A stretch of 64,000 nucleotides of DNA, taken from NCBI RefSeq assembly GCF_007746795.1, contig NZ_CP036343.1:5865357-5929356 (forward strand), given 5' to 3'. Positions 16,696 to 25,262 of the stretch are shown here, one piece after another. This stretch comes from Gimesia algae. GTDB lineage: Bacteria > Planctomycetota > Planctomycetia > Planctomycetales > Planctomycetaceae. The translations under genes were made by a program, and so were the position numbers. The first letter of the stretch is position 1; every line of letters begins with the position of its first letter. A model generated the notes under the pieces. It searched no databases and was not told where the DNA came from. It saw only the letters and a program-made list of their open reading frames with translations.

Positions 16696-17967
16696 TCAGG
16701 ATTGCCCGACGATCTTTGAGATATCGATCAAATGCAGTTGTCGCCCCTCATTTTTGTGCGGACTGTCAATACAGACATACTTCGCATCGGGGCTGAAACG
16801 GGGATGGGTATCCACTCGCCACTCACCAGTATAGATGGCGGGAGAATGAAAATGTCCCAGATCAATTCGCTTACCAGAAGTGACATGGTACAGATGAGGT
16901 GTCTGAATCCGTGACTTCCCTTTGGGATAAGTATCATTCAGGATCCATTCATTGCCCGGCAGATAAGTCAGATGTCCGCCATTATCCAGCACTCCTTTTC
17001 CGACTTGCTGTAATTTTCCCTGCGATACATCTTTTACCAGAAAATCCCCCCAGGAGGGGCTGTCGGGAGTCGCTTTCGACTGTGTCAGAATATGTTGAGG
17101 ATCACGCCAGATAAAATGTGAAACAAAACCATTATCCACAACCACTCGCACATCGCTGCCATCCAGGTTCGCCGTCACCATTCTCGAAAGACGTTTGCCA
17201 TTCGGATATTGCCAGCGATGCAGCGTGATAAAGCGGGAGCCATCCGGACTGAACAGGAGATGATTGAAATAATGTTTAATGTCCTGCTGTTGATTGGGAA
17301 TCGTGCCGGTTCGGGAAATTTCTTCCAGAGTCAAAATCAGCTCTCTTTTACCGGTCTCAAGATCTACTTTGAAAATCCCGGAATCTTGTGGAGCCAGATC
17401 TTTGAAATGAGGATCAGGAAATCCGGGATAACCATAGCCGGGCCGGACGTCTTGAACCCTGCTGAAATCCGGAGTGATCGCCGTTTTACCATCCGGGCTC
17501 ACTGAATAAACCGGGGAAGCAACAGTGCGACCTTCACCGGTTTTTACATCCAGAATGCGGCTCACAAACTGCCCCTGCTCTCGATCGTTCCAAATGACTT
17601 TTGTTTTTGAGCCAGGCAGCCACTGCAGCATACACCCCTGCTGCCAGTTCCAGGCGGAAGATTCCCCCAGTTCGATCCAGCGATCCTGATCCTGCAGATC
17701 AACCATTCCGATTTTTATCACATCATCCTCTTTGGGTGAACGATGCTCAAACGCCACTTCCATCCCCAAAACATAGCGACTGCTGGGATCGAACTGCAGT
17801 TTGTCATAATATCCAAACCAGTGATGCCGGGGACCTTTGGTAATCACACGTGTGGGAGGAAACTCTGCTTTGTCAGCACAGGCAAGTCCAGCCAGAGCAG
17901 CTGAACCAGCGGTAGCAATCATGCTTGAGAGAAACTGACGACGGCTGACTGATTCAGGATTGATCAT
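16696..17967 (-). CDS. Tat-exported TolB-like beta-propeller protein
   Basis: 423 residues. The N-terminus SRRQFLSSMIATAGSAALAG is a twin-arginine signal, so the protein is exported folded. The mature part consists of repeated propeller blades of the TolB/oligogalacturonate-lyase-like type, with blade motifs such as FSPDGSRFITLHRW, VSPDGKTAITPD and FSPDAKYVCIDSP. Histidines in WFGYYDK-HH and FNHLLF contexts resemble those of oligogalacturonide lyase relatives, but catalytic identity is uncertain. It probably acts on polysaccharide fragments or senses them in the periplasm. It is monocistronic, convergent with the zinc-ribbon/hydrolase gene. Confidence 0.8.
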   Translation of the reverse strand: MINPESVSRRQFLSSMIATAGSAALAGLACADKAEFPPTRVITKGPRHHWFGYYDKLQFDPSSRYVLGMEVAFEHRSPKEDDVIKIGMVDLQDQDRWIELGESSAWNWQQGCMLQWLPGSKTKVIWNDREQGQFVSRILDVKTGEGRTVASPVYSVSPDGKTAITPDFSRVQDVRPGYGYPGFPDPHFKDLAPQDSGIFKVDLETGKRELILTLEEISRTGTIPNQQQDIKHYFNHLLFSPDGSRFITLHRWQYPNGKRLSRMVTANLDGSDVRVVVDNGFVSHFIWRDPQHILTQSKATPDSPSWGDFLVKDVSQGKLQQVGKGVLDNGGHLTYLPGNEWILNDTYPKGKSRIQTPHLYHVTSGKRIDLGHFHSPAIYTGEWRVDTHPRFSPDAKYVCIDSPHKNEGRQLHLIDISKIVGQS

Positions 17968-18347
17968 TGATTTTCTTCTGATTGAGATAACAGGAAGACT
18001 CTACACAGCACAGCTGCAACACGGAAAACCACTTTACTTCAGAGTAAAATAAACAGATCAGAAAAGCAACTGGATTCCATAATGCTTACTTTGTCAGGAG
18101 TTCCAACTGTTCGGAACAGAGGAACCAACTGATTTCGTACAATTTCAACGGAGGAGAACCTTCTTTTGAATCGGCATCGGCTTTATAATACTGCCAGACC
18201 TCTCACATGATTTTTGTACGCCGGACTTCCCTCAGGAAACATCCAGCAGGTTATCCACCGCAAAAGCAGACTCGCAAATATCTGACCCTTGATTTGATCT
18301 CATCTTGAACACCGGGTCTGACACTCTGCAGGTTCTGCCGTTTTTTT
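17968..18347. other. Intergenic region upstream of glnE
   Basis: 380 nt between divergent genes. A perfect -10 hexamer TATAAT lies at 18184-18189 facing glnE, but no good -35 is at 16-18 nt from it. The resulting leader would be about 150 nt. No other signal is recognised. Confidence 0.4.
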
Positions 18348-21300
18348 ATGAATAAACCCGTGCTCTACTCCAACGCAGCGAAACTACTGGACCAGCAGGT
18401 TCCAGCCTCAGATCCGGAAGTACAACAGATACTGGCTGGAATTGGATTTACAGATCAGGAACGCGCGTTAACCCGTGTTCGCGAGATGTGTACCTCTGAA
18501 GGCATCCGCAAAGAACTGACTTTAATCCTGCCGACACTCTTGCAGGCTTTGACAGATGCAGCCACTCCCGATGGATCACTGATCAACTTTGAACGCTTCA
18601 TCAACAGTGTTTCTGAACCAGAGATCATGCTTAATTTTCTCACCCACAATCCCCGCGCCGTTGAAATTCTGGTCAGGTTGTTTGTGGGCAGCCAGTTTCT
18701 CACTGAGATCCTGCTGAAAAACCCGGACTACCTGGAACGGCTGACCCGTTATAACCGGATTGCCGAATTTAAAAGCCAGCAGCAGTTTTATTCGGAGGCA
18801 ATGGCGGCAGCGCGACAGGAAGCGAAATCGACAGCAGAAATATTTGATATCTTGCGCCGGTTCCAGCGGTGGGAACTTCTGCGCATCGGTGCCTGTGACA
18901 CATTTGGCCTGATGGACCTGAAAAACATTACCGTTCAGCTTTCACTGCTGGCGGATGGACTGGTCCAGACCTGTTTGACGATTCTCTCTGAAGAATTGAA
19001 GCTTCCTCTCGATGACTTTGCCGTACTGGCGTTCGGGAAACTGGGAGGGGAAGAGTTAAATTACAGTTCGGATATTGACCTTGTCTTTATCGCAGGTGAC
19101 AACTCAACACAGTACTGGCAACTCGGGCAACGATTGATCAAGTCCCTGATGGAATCCACCTCAGAAGGTTTTTTATATCGTGTTGACATGCGACTGCGCC
19201 CCTGGGGCCGATCGGGAGCATTAGTCACGACGGTGGATGCTTACGTCGATTATTTTGCCAGGCATGGTCGCCTGTGGGAAAAGCAGGCGATGCTCAAAGC
19301 GCGTGTGATCGCCGGTAACCAGAATCTGGGAATTGATTTCTTTCGACGGATTGAACCGCAGATTTTCAACTGCGATCCGGAAGAAGTGCGTAAAAACGTT
19401 CTGGAAATGAAACAACGAATTGAAGCGGAATTGAAAAAGAAAGGCAAAGACTGGGGAGAAGTCAAATCGGGAAAAGGCTCCATTCGTGATGTGGAATTTA
19501 CCACTCAATACCTGCAGATGGCAAATGGCGCCAAGCATCCTTCGATTCGGAGTATCAATACACTCGATGGACTGGTCAGGCTGGTCGACCATGGCCTGAT
19601 TCAGGCAGACGAATATCGGCACCTGACCAGTGGTTATGTCTTTTTCCGTAAAATTGAGCACGCGCTGCAGTTAATGCATTATAACCAGGAACATCGTATG
19701 CCAACCGATGAGCGGGAACTGGCATATCTGGCACGCAGACTCGATTTTCAGGAAGGCCAACAGCTGGTTCAATATTACGAACAACATCGGAAAGCAGTAC
19801 GAAATATCTTCAAAAAGTACATCTCTGCTTCCCACTCAGATTCCGGTCTGCACGAGACTCAGTCTGAGCAGGAGAGTAATCCGATCGGCATGATGGCGGC
19901 ATCCTACACGAAAGTTTTCAGTGAGCAGGAAATCGAAAAACACAGCCAGATGGCCCGCAAACTGAGCGAAACCAATAATGTGGAACTGCAAACAGAAAAA
20001 ATTCCGGAAAACCAGGTGCGCCTCACGATGGTGGGCTTCGATCAGACCGGGGATCTGTCCCTGATCTGTGGGCTGCTGTTTGTGTATGGATTTGATATCC
20101 AGCAAGGTCACCTGTTTACCAATCAGAAGGTCAAACCTGCTGCATCCTCTCAAAGTCGTGCTCCCAAACCGAGTGAGAAGTCAAAAAGTGCACGCAAATT
20201 TGTCATCGTGCTCGAAGTCAAAGCATCTGACGCAGCCATCCAGCCTTCTGTCTGGATCAGCTATAAAAATGATCTGACAGAACTGCTGCATAAGGTAGAA
20301 ACCGGAAAAATTGAGGAGGCGGTCGGAGAACTGGCAAAGCGGGTCGCGGCGGCTTTGCACGATTTGCCTCAAGCCAGCCAGATGCTGTATCCGGTCGAAA
20401 TTGAACTGGATAACGATACTGACACACGCTACACAATCTTAAGGATTCAATCGGAAGACACGATCGGCTTCCTCTATGAACTGACAAATGCGTTGTCCAT
20501 GAGTGGCATCGATATCGCCAGAATGGTCATTGATTCCGAAGGAACCAAAGTCAGTGATGTGCTCTATGTCACTGATGACAAAGGGGAAAAAATCAGTGCC
20601 GAAGCACAACAACAGGGATTGCGGGCTGCCATCGTACTCATCAAACATTTTACCCATCTGCTGCCCCGCTCGCCTAATCCGGAAGCGGCATTACTGCATT
20701 TCCGTGAATTCCTGGAGCATTTGTTTAAGCAACCAAACTGGGTAGAAGAAATTTCATCGCTCGAACGTACCAGCGTGCTCAGCGCACTGGCCCGGCTGCT
20801 GGGCGTGAGTGATTTCCTCTGGGAAGACTTCCTGCGGTTGCAGCACTCGAACCTCTTCCCGGTAGTCGCTAACGTGGAAGAGTTAAAAAATCGTATTTCC
20901 TTTGCAGAGTTAAAAGCAGAACTCGCAAGGGAACTGGCAGAGGCAACTTCAGCAGAGGATCAGCAGGAACGCCTGAACGCTTTCAAAGACCGGGCCATGT
21001 TACGCACTGATATGCGACATATCCTGGGTCATATTTCTGAATTTGGACAGTTTTCAGATGAACTGACTGATGTCGCTGAAGTCATCGTCCAGGGTGCCTA
21101 TGCCATCTGTGATCTGCAGTTACGGGAACGGTATGGCGTTCCTCAACTGGAGACCGAAGACCCTTGTCGAATTTCTATTTGTGCGCTGGGTAAATGTGGC
21201 GGTCGTGAACTGGGCTTCGCCTCGGATATCGAGCTGATGTTTATCTATGAAGGCTCCGGCCAGACAACCGGCCCCGAATTGATCACGAACAACGAGTTCT

Positions 21301-22046
21301 ATCTGAAACTGGTTGAGAAATTCAGCAAGATGATCAAAGCCAGAAGCGAAGGCATTTTTCAGATCGACCTCCGACTGCGACCTTATGGGCAGGCAGGCAG
21401 CCTGGCCGTTTCAGCCGAAGCATTCCAGAGTTACTTTTCTCACGAGGGAGCAGCCTGGCCTTACGAAAGACAGGCACTGGTGAAATTGCGCCCCATCGCA
21501 GCCGATGAAGAATTCGGAAACCAGATTGTCCGCATGAGGGATTCCATCATCTATGGCGGGAAACCATTTGATGTCGCTGCCATGCTGGCTATGCGCGAGA
21601 AACAGATTCAGCAACTCGTCAAGGGGGGCACGATCAATGCGAAACTCGGAGACGGAGGACTCGTTGATTGTGAATATCTGATCCAGGGTCTGCAGATCAC
21701 TTATGGTCACCGGAATCCAGGATTACGAACCACGAACACACTCGAAGGGATTGACTCACTCAAAGAACTGGGATTAGTCAGTCCTGATGATTACGTGAAA
21801 CTCCGAAATGCCTATATATTCCTCCGCAGACTCATCGATGCACTTCGAATGGTGCGAGGTAACGCCAAGGATTTAACTGTACCGCCTCAAGATCAGGAAG
21901 AGTTCGAGTTCCTTGCCAGACGCCTGGGCTATGGTCCACATACCGAGAAGCTTCAGAAAGAAATTTCCATGACCATGGATGGTGTTCGTGACTTAAGTCG
22001 CCTGTTGGCCCCTATTAAAGCCATGACCATTCGAACCAATGGCTGA
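18348..22046 (+). CDS. glnE: GlnE-type glutamine synthetase adenylyltransferase/deadenylylase with internal ACT-like domains
   Basis: 1232 residues, against about 950 in E. coli GlnE. Two nucleotidyltransferase cores are clear: FGKLGGEELNYSSDIDLVF (residues about 229-248) and LGKCGGRELGFASDIELMF (about 947-966), each followed by its GlnE-type helical linker with RLRPWG or RLRPYG. GlnE adenylylates and deadenylylates glutamine synthetase according to PII and glutamine. Between the halves is a segment of roughly 290 residues with two ACT-like modules (about 554-660, VRLTMVGFDQTGDLSL; about 695-770, TRYTILRIQSEDTIGFLYELT). ACT domains are normal in the PII uridylyltransferase GlnD, where they bind glutamine, but not in textbook GlnE. 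This chain may therefore sense glutamine directly. No glnA or glnB is adjacent. Confidence 0.92.
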   Translation: MNKPVLYSNAAKLLDQQVPASDPEVQQILAGIGFTDQERALTRVREMCTSEGIRKELTLILPTLLQALTDAATPDGSLINFERFINSVSEPEIMLNFLTHNPRAVEILVRLFVGSQFLTEILLKNPDYLERLTRYNRIAEFKSQQQFYSEAMAAARQEAKSTAEIFDILRRFQRWELLRIGACDTFGLMDLKNITVQLSLLADGLVQTCLTILSEELKLPLDDFAVLAFGKLGGEELNYSSDIDLVFIAGDNSTQYWQLGQRLIKSLMESTSEGFLYRVDMRLRPWGRSGALVTTVDAYVDYFARHGRLWEKQAMLKARVIAGNQNLGIDFFRRIEPQIFNCDPEEVRKNVLEMKQRIEAELKKKGKDWGEVKSGKGSIRDVEFTTQYLQMANGAKHPSIRSINTLDGLVRLVDHGLIQADEYRHLTSGYVFFRKIEHALQLMHYNQEHRMPTDERELAYLARRLDFQEGQQLVQYYEQHRKAVRNIFKKYISASHSDSGLHETQSEQESNPIGMMAASYTKVFSEQEIEKHSQMARKLSETNNVELQTEKIPENQVRLTMVGFDQTGDLSLICGLLFVYGFDIQQGHLFTNQKVKPAASSQSRAPKPSEKSKSARKFVIVLEVKASDAAIQPSVWISYKNDLTELLHKVETGKIEEAVGELAKRVAAALHDLPQASQMLYPVEIELDNDTDTRYTILRIQSEDTIGFLYELTNALSMSGIDIARMVIDSEGTKVSDVLYVTDDKGEKISAEAQQQGLRAAIVLIKHFTHLLPRSPNPEAALLHFREFLEHLFKQPNWVEEISSLERTSVLSALARLLGVSDFLWEDFLRLQHSNLFPVVANVEELKNRISFAELKAELARELAEATSAEDQQERLNAFKDRAMLRTDMRHILGHISEFGQFSDELTDVAEVIVQGAYAICDLQLRERYGVPQLETEDPCRISICALGKCGGRELGFASDIELMFIYEGSGQTTGPELITNNEFYLKLVEKFSKMIKARSEGIFQIDLRLRPYGQAGSLAVSAEAFQSYFSHEGAAWPYERQALVKLRPIAADEEFGNQIVRMRDSIIYGGKPFDVAAMLAMREKQIQQLVKGGTINAKLGDGGLVDCEYLIQGLQITYGHRNPGLRTTNTLEGIDSLKELGLVSPDDYVKLRNAYIFLRRLIDALRMVRGNAKDLTVPPQDQEEFEFLARRLGYGPHTEKLQKEISMTMDGVRDLSRLLAPIKAMTIRTNG

Positions 22047-22306
22047 TCCTCAAACCTCCTGTTCCGCTCATCAGTTGCAGTAAACTGCCGAAAACAGCTT
22101 ACAAACAATCATCATTTTGATATCACTTTTATCATTTTGAGCGCACACTTTACGTAACCCGAAATAATGCCATTTTCATTAAGAATAATATTAACAGTCA
22201 CTTACAGCAATTCCTGTTTAATTGGCACAATCGATGCTTTTTAACATCCTTCAGAAGCGGTCGTGAGATTCAAACAAGACTGTAATTTCAAAGAAGGAAT
22301 GGAGAG
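22047..22306. other. Intergenic region between glnE and the Gly/His/Tyr-rich protein
   Basis: 260 nt, AT-rich, containing a direct repeat ATCATTTTGA (two copies 21 nt apart) and the sigma-54-like promoter. No terminator with a T-run is visible after glnE. Confidence 0.5.
22222..22238 (+). promoter_or_regulatory. Sigma-54-like promoter
   Basis: TTGGCACAATCGATGCT has the -24 GG and -12 GC exactly 10 nt apart and matches the TTGGCAC half site fully, with one mismatch in the TTGC half. It lies about 70 nt before the small secreted protein gene. A sigma-54 promoter would also need an enhancer-bound activator; ATCATTTTGA occurs twice at about 22110 and 22131 upstream as a candidate site. Confidence 0.5.
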
Positions 22307-22621
22307 ATGAAAAAATTATTGATCGTTTGTGTTGCATTCGCAGGTTTGGCATTCGTCGGAACAACATCCACAGCTCAAGCAGGCGGCGTGAATTTCGGAA
22401 TCACCATTGGCAATGGCTACGGTGGTTACTATGGAAATCGGGGGTTTAACCAGACTCCTTACTACGGACGACGCCACGCATTCTGGCATGACACCAGTCA
22501 CTACGATTATCATCCCGGCGGCTTCCAGCGCCATGGAAATCATTATCATTATGTACCAGGTCACTATGATTATCATCAGACAGGGCACTGGGACGGCAGA
22601 CGACGCCACCATCGTCATTAA
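22307..22621 (+). CDS. Small secreted Gly/Tyr/His-rich protein
   Basis: 104 residues. Residues 1-25 form a clear signal peptide (LLIVCVAFAGLAFVG, cut at AQA-GG). The mature part of about 80 residues is made of Gly, Tyr, His and Arg, with repeated HYHY/HYDYH motifs and an RRRHHRH tail. No family is recognised; similar low-complexity exported proteins are frequent in planctomycetes. A GGAATGGAGAG ribosome site precedes the ATG. The His/Tyr pattern suggests a structural or metal-binding envelope role, from composition only. A sigma-54-like promoter lies upstream and repeat copy 3 follows 34 nt downstream. Confidence 0.8.
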   Translation: MKKLLIVCVAFAGLAFVGTTSTAQAGGVNFGITIGNGYGGYYGNRGFNQTPYYGRRHAFWHDTSHYDYHPGGFQRHGNHYHYVPGHYDYHQTGHWDGRRRHHRH

Positions 22622-22654
22622 ATTGCATCTTAAGCAACTTGATCTCACAATCGA

Positions 22655-22746
22655 GAGCGCGTCACATTTAACCATAGCGTCTCTCAATCTAAAATGCTCG
22701 GTCCATTGGGACCTGGGAACGCTACAGTAAAACTGGACACAGTCTA
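22655..22746 (-). repeat. 92-nt dispersed repeat, copy 3
   Basis: Reverse orientation, exactly 92 nt; read on the minus strand it starts TAGACTGTGTCCAGTTTTAC. It contains a perfect small hairpin GGTCC-CAAT-GGACC inside the longer arm. It sits between the small secreted protein gene and the terminator at 22843. Confidence 0.9.
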
Positions 22747-22842
22747 ATGGCCACCGTCGATCCGATGAGTCTGTCCAGGAGACGCGTGTGGAAACGGGAA
22801 CCGGGTGAATTCTCACTTTCCTGTTATTTAAAAGTGGCAAAG

Positions 22843-22882
22843 AAAACCAGAGCAGTCCTGAGAAGGATCTGCTCTGGTTTTT
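22843..22882. terminator. Bidirectional rho-independent terminator
   Basis: AAAACCAGAGCAG pairs with CTGCTCTGGTTTT around a loop of about 13 nt. T-runs are present on both strands, serving the plus-strand small gene and the minus-strand sulfatase, which ends at 22895. Confidence 0.85.
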
Positions 22883-22894
22883 GAACAATCAGGT

Positions 22895-24223
22895 TTACTG
22901 AGAGCCAGCATCCCACCACTGGTCTGTCAGCTTCAGCAAATATCTGGCGTGTTCCGGGTATTCGGAAATCAGATTGTTCTGCTCGAAGGGATCGCCTTTG
23001 ATGTAATACAACTCCGGTGATTCCCCCATGAGTCGTGAACTGGGAAAAATCGCCTTCCAGTCCCCTTGGATGCACCAGCGATATTTCAAACTGGAGGCGG
23101 GATCATCTATGTCGATCATATCATGCTCATAGATATCACCAAAAATGGCATCCCGGTCGGTATACCCACACCGACACATGACATCCATTAAATTAATGCC
23201 CTGCATCGATTCAGTCGGTTTCAAACCAACGGCGTTGAGCAGCGTGGGAGCAATATCAATACTACTGACCAGTGTGTTGTAATCAGCCGGAGCAATGTGA
23301 CATGGCCAGCGAATCATAATGGGCGTGCGTATTCCCCCATCATAAGGACTCCGCTTGGATTTGGGCGCATATAGAAAACGGCCCTTCTTTTGTCGGCGTT
23401 TCTGCTCATTTTCAGGAACATCCTGAATCCAGCCATTATCAGTGACATAGACCACAATCGTATTCTGAGATAGGCATTTTTCATCCAGGTGATTCAACAG
23501 TTGACCACAGGTTTCGTCAAACCATTCGCACATTGCATAGTATTTTGCCAATTCAATCGGAATTCCGTACTGGCGGTATTTATCCAGTAAACGCTGTGGA
23601 GGATTGTGAGGCGTATGAGGCAGAAAGGGTGCATACCAAAGAAAAAACGGATCTTGTCCGCATTCATCTATGAAATCGAATACTGGCTTTAATCCTTCCC
23701 GGCCGATTTTCAATCCCAGATCCCCATGGCGACCTCCTCGTTTCGGGTCTCCGTGTGTCATCCCTGCAGTAAAGCCAGCCAGATTCGGGTTGCCTTCCCA
23801 CCATTTGCCTGATTGAAAACTTTTATACCCGATCTTGCCCAGCATCTCGGGAAGACAATCTACGCTTTTGATATGTTTCAGCAGTTTCCGACGGTCCATT
23901 CCTTTAGGAGGATCGTTGCCGGTAATCTTATGCTGATGGGGGTACAAACCAGTTATCGCTGTCATCAGACTGGGGCGGCAGAGACTGACGGGGACATAGC
24001 CTCTTCTGAAAACAGCACTCTCACAAGCGAGCTTATCCAAAGCTGGTGTCTCGATCATCTCGTGTCCCATAAAACTATAGTCATTCCAAGCCTGATCATC
24101 GGACAGAATAAGTACAATATTAGGACGACATGCTGCAGATTCAGCCTGGACCAGTTCCGAAAAGTGACTGAGACATAAAAAAATCGTAAACAGATACCCG
24201 GACCACTTAGAAAATGACTTCAC
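22895..24223 (-). CDS. Secreted sulfatase (arylsulfatase A family)
   Basis: 442 residues. I set the start at GTG 24223, which has a GAGGAG site 7 nt upstream and gives a proper signal peptide (SGYLFTIFLCLSHFSELVQA). Further upstream start codons give an N-terminal tail without export character. Sulfatase features: RPNIVLILSDDQ with the metal-binding Asp pair, SLCRPSLMTAITG, where the Cys would become formylglycine, HQHKITG, TDNGW for the second metal site, and PYDGGIRTPIMIRWP. The active motif reads C-R-P-S-L rather than C-x-P-S-R. Such enzymes remove sulfate from algal polysaccharides in marine planctomycetes. It stands alone; the substrate is unknown. Confidence 0.92.
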   Translation of the reverse strand: MKSFSKWSGYLFTIFLCLSHFSELVQAESAACRPNIVLILSDDQAWNDYSFMGHEMIETPALDKLACESAVFRRGYVPVSLCRPSLMTAITGLYPHQHKITGNDPPKGMDRRKLLKHIKSVDCLPEMLGKIGYKSFQSGKWWEGNPNLAGFTAGMTHGDPKRGGRHGDLGLKIGREGLKPVFDFIDECGQDPFFLWYAPFLPHTPHNPPQRLLDKYRQYGIPIELAKYYAMCEWFDETCGQLLNHLDEKCLSQNTIVVYVTDNGWIQDVPENEQKRRQKKGRFLYAPKSKRSPYDGGIRTPIMIRWPCHIAPADYNTLVSSIDIAPTLLNAVGLKPTESMQGINLMDVMCRCGYTDRDAIFGDIYEHDMIDIDDPASSLKYRWCIQGDWKAIFPSSRLMGESPELYYIKGDPFEQNNLISEYPEHARYLLKLTDQWWDAGSQ

Positions 24224-24628
24224 GTTGTTACTCCTCAGGAATAGAGCGCAAGGTTTTGCTGACGAGGGAACCATAATCTGGTATTCGGTGATCATACCTG
24301 ACAGACATCCCAAATCACTTTTTGATAAGATTTTTCAAACTGGAATTATTCTGAAATATTTCGTTTATTTCCCCAACACTCAAGATTATAATGACGTATT
24401 AGTTGCAGGAGACATACACACACTTCTGCTTCACATTCTATCCATCCTACCAATTGCTTCACTAAGATCAATACTCAAAAAGACTTACAATTAATTTTAC
24501 TTTCAACATTCAGGTTGATCTGAATCGATTCGCTCAATTCTACAGAGGGAATTTTTCCAGAGCCTGAGCAAAGTGTGAAGAAACAGGTTTTTCAAATTAA
24601 GCATTCCGGTTAAAGCAGCTTGGATGCG

Positions 24629-24657
24629 TTGACAGCGTGGAAAATGATAATTCTAAT
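24629..24657 (+). promoter_or_regulatory. Sigma-70-type promoter
   Basis: A perfect -35 TTGACA (24629-24634), a spacer of exactly 17 nt, and -10 TCTAAT (24652-24657, five of six). Transcription should begin near 24664 and read a leader of about 138 nt into the small CxxCH protein. Confidence 0.6.
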
Positions 24658-24660
24658 GTA

Positions 24661-24750
24661 TTGGTAATCCTGTTTTCTGGATTATCAATTGGAACGTTAC
24701 GTGATACGGGGCAAGCACTTCCAGAGATCTCTGGTTGGCTCAAACCAGAG
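24661..24750 (+). promoter_or_regulatory. Structured mRNA leader with alternative hairpins
   Basis: Hairpin 1: TTGGTAATCC / GGATTATCAA (one G-U pair) with loop TGTTTTCT, at 24661-24688, at the predicted 5' end. Hairpin 2: the middle CTCTGG (24729-24734) can pair either with CCAGAG just before it (14-nt palindrome 24721-24734) or with AACCAGAG after it (24743-24750). The two pairings exclude each other. No T-run follows, so control of translation or stability is more likely than termination. Confidence 0.45.
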
Positions 24751-24801
24751 TGATTGAAGTTTAAATGTCACTTACTTTTTTCGAAGAATATGAGGAATTT
24801 T

Positions 24802-25173
24802 ATGCGGAAACTGATGAATGTGAAAACAGCTTTACTGTTCGGTCTGGCAGTAGCAGGACTTTCAATGATCTGCGCAGAAAATAAAGTTGAGGCTCGACCT
24901 AACTTTAAAAATATCTGGGCTGAAACTTACCCCGACTCCAAAATGCTGGTCGCGAAAAAATGTGGCGTCTGTCATCCTGGAAAAACCAAGAAAGAAAAGA
25001 ACGACTACGCAGCAGCCGTTTTCAAAGGCTTGGGAAAACGCAAACAGACCGATAAAGACGTTATCGTGAAGGCACTCAAAGCTGCTGAAAAGATGCCTAG
25101 CTCAGTCGAAGGTAAAACCTATGGTGATTTCATCAAAGCAGATGAAATCCCACCATCAAAAAAATCTGAGTAG
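24802..25173 (+). CDS. Small exported CxxCH (mono-haem c-type-like) protein
   Basis: 123 residues from ATG 24802, chosen because TGAGG lies 6 nt upstream; upstream in-frame ATG codons would bury the signal peptide. Residues 1-31 form a signal peptide (TALLFGLAVAGLSMI, cut near VEA-RP). The mature protein has a single C54-x-x-C57-H58 haem-binding motif followed by a Lys-rich region (PGKTKKEKND) and a short helix. It is shorter than normal class I cytochromes c, and I see no clear distal Met in a standard context. Likely a periplasmic electron-carrier-like or haem-binding protein; related small Lys-rich CxxCH proteins are common in planctomycetes. It is followed by a strong terminator, so it is monocistronic. 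Confidence 0.8.
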   Translation: MRKLMNVKTALLFGLAVAGLSMICAENKVEARPNFKNIWAETYPDSKMLVAKKCGVCHPGKTKKEKNDYAAAVFKGLGKRKQTDKDVIVKALKAAEKMPSSVEGKTYGDFIKADEIPPSKKSE

Positions 25174-25231
25174 TTGAAATGAGATCAGTGCATCCCGCAG
25201 GATGTACTTGAATTACTCAACCAGCGACACA

Positions 25232-25262
25232 GGCAGGGCAATCAATTGCCCTGCCTTTTTTT
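25232..25262 (+). terminator. Rho-independent terminator
   Basis: GGCAGGGCAAT / ATTGCCCTGCC with a 2-nt centre, followed directly by seven T. It closes the CxxCH gene; the last T bases overlap the TAA of the opposing gene. Confidence 0.92.

Larger units (their letters stand above)
24224..24801. other. Intergenic region with the leader of the CxxCH mini-protein
   Basis: 578 nt between divergent genes. 24224-24600 shows nothing I can support; a plus-strand open frame at 24225-24494 has no ribosome site or family and is rejected. 24629-24657 is a consensus-like promoter, and 24661-24750 carries strong hairpins. Confidence 0.5.

Noticed and set aside
22316-22888. 190-codon minus-strand frame over the small secreted protein gene and repeat copy 3
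   Set aside because: Its middle is a translation of the 92-nt repeat (LDCVQFYCSV..., also seen in frames at copies 1, 2 and 5) and the rest is antisense to a gene with signal peptide and ribosome site. Copy 4 has stops in that frame, so the repeat is not a conserved coding unit.
24225-24494. 89-codon plus-strand frame upstream of the CxxCH protein
   Set aside because: Covers the 5' part and upstream region of the sulfatase gene, no Shine-Dalgarno, no domain.
24664-24750. Known riboswitch in the leader of the CxxCH protein
   Set aside because: The pattern of stems and loops fits no class I can recall; kept only as an unclassified structured leader.
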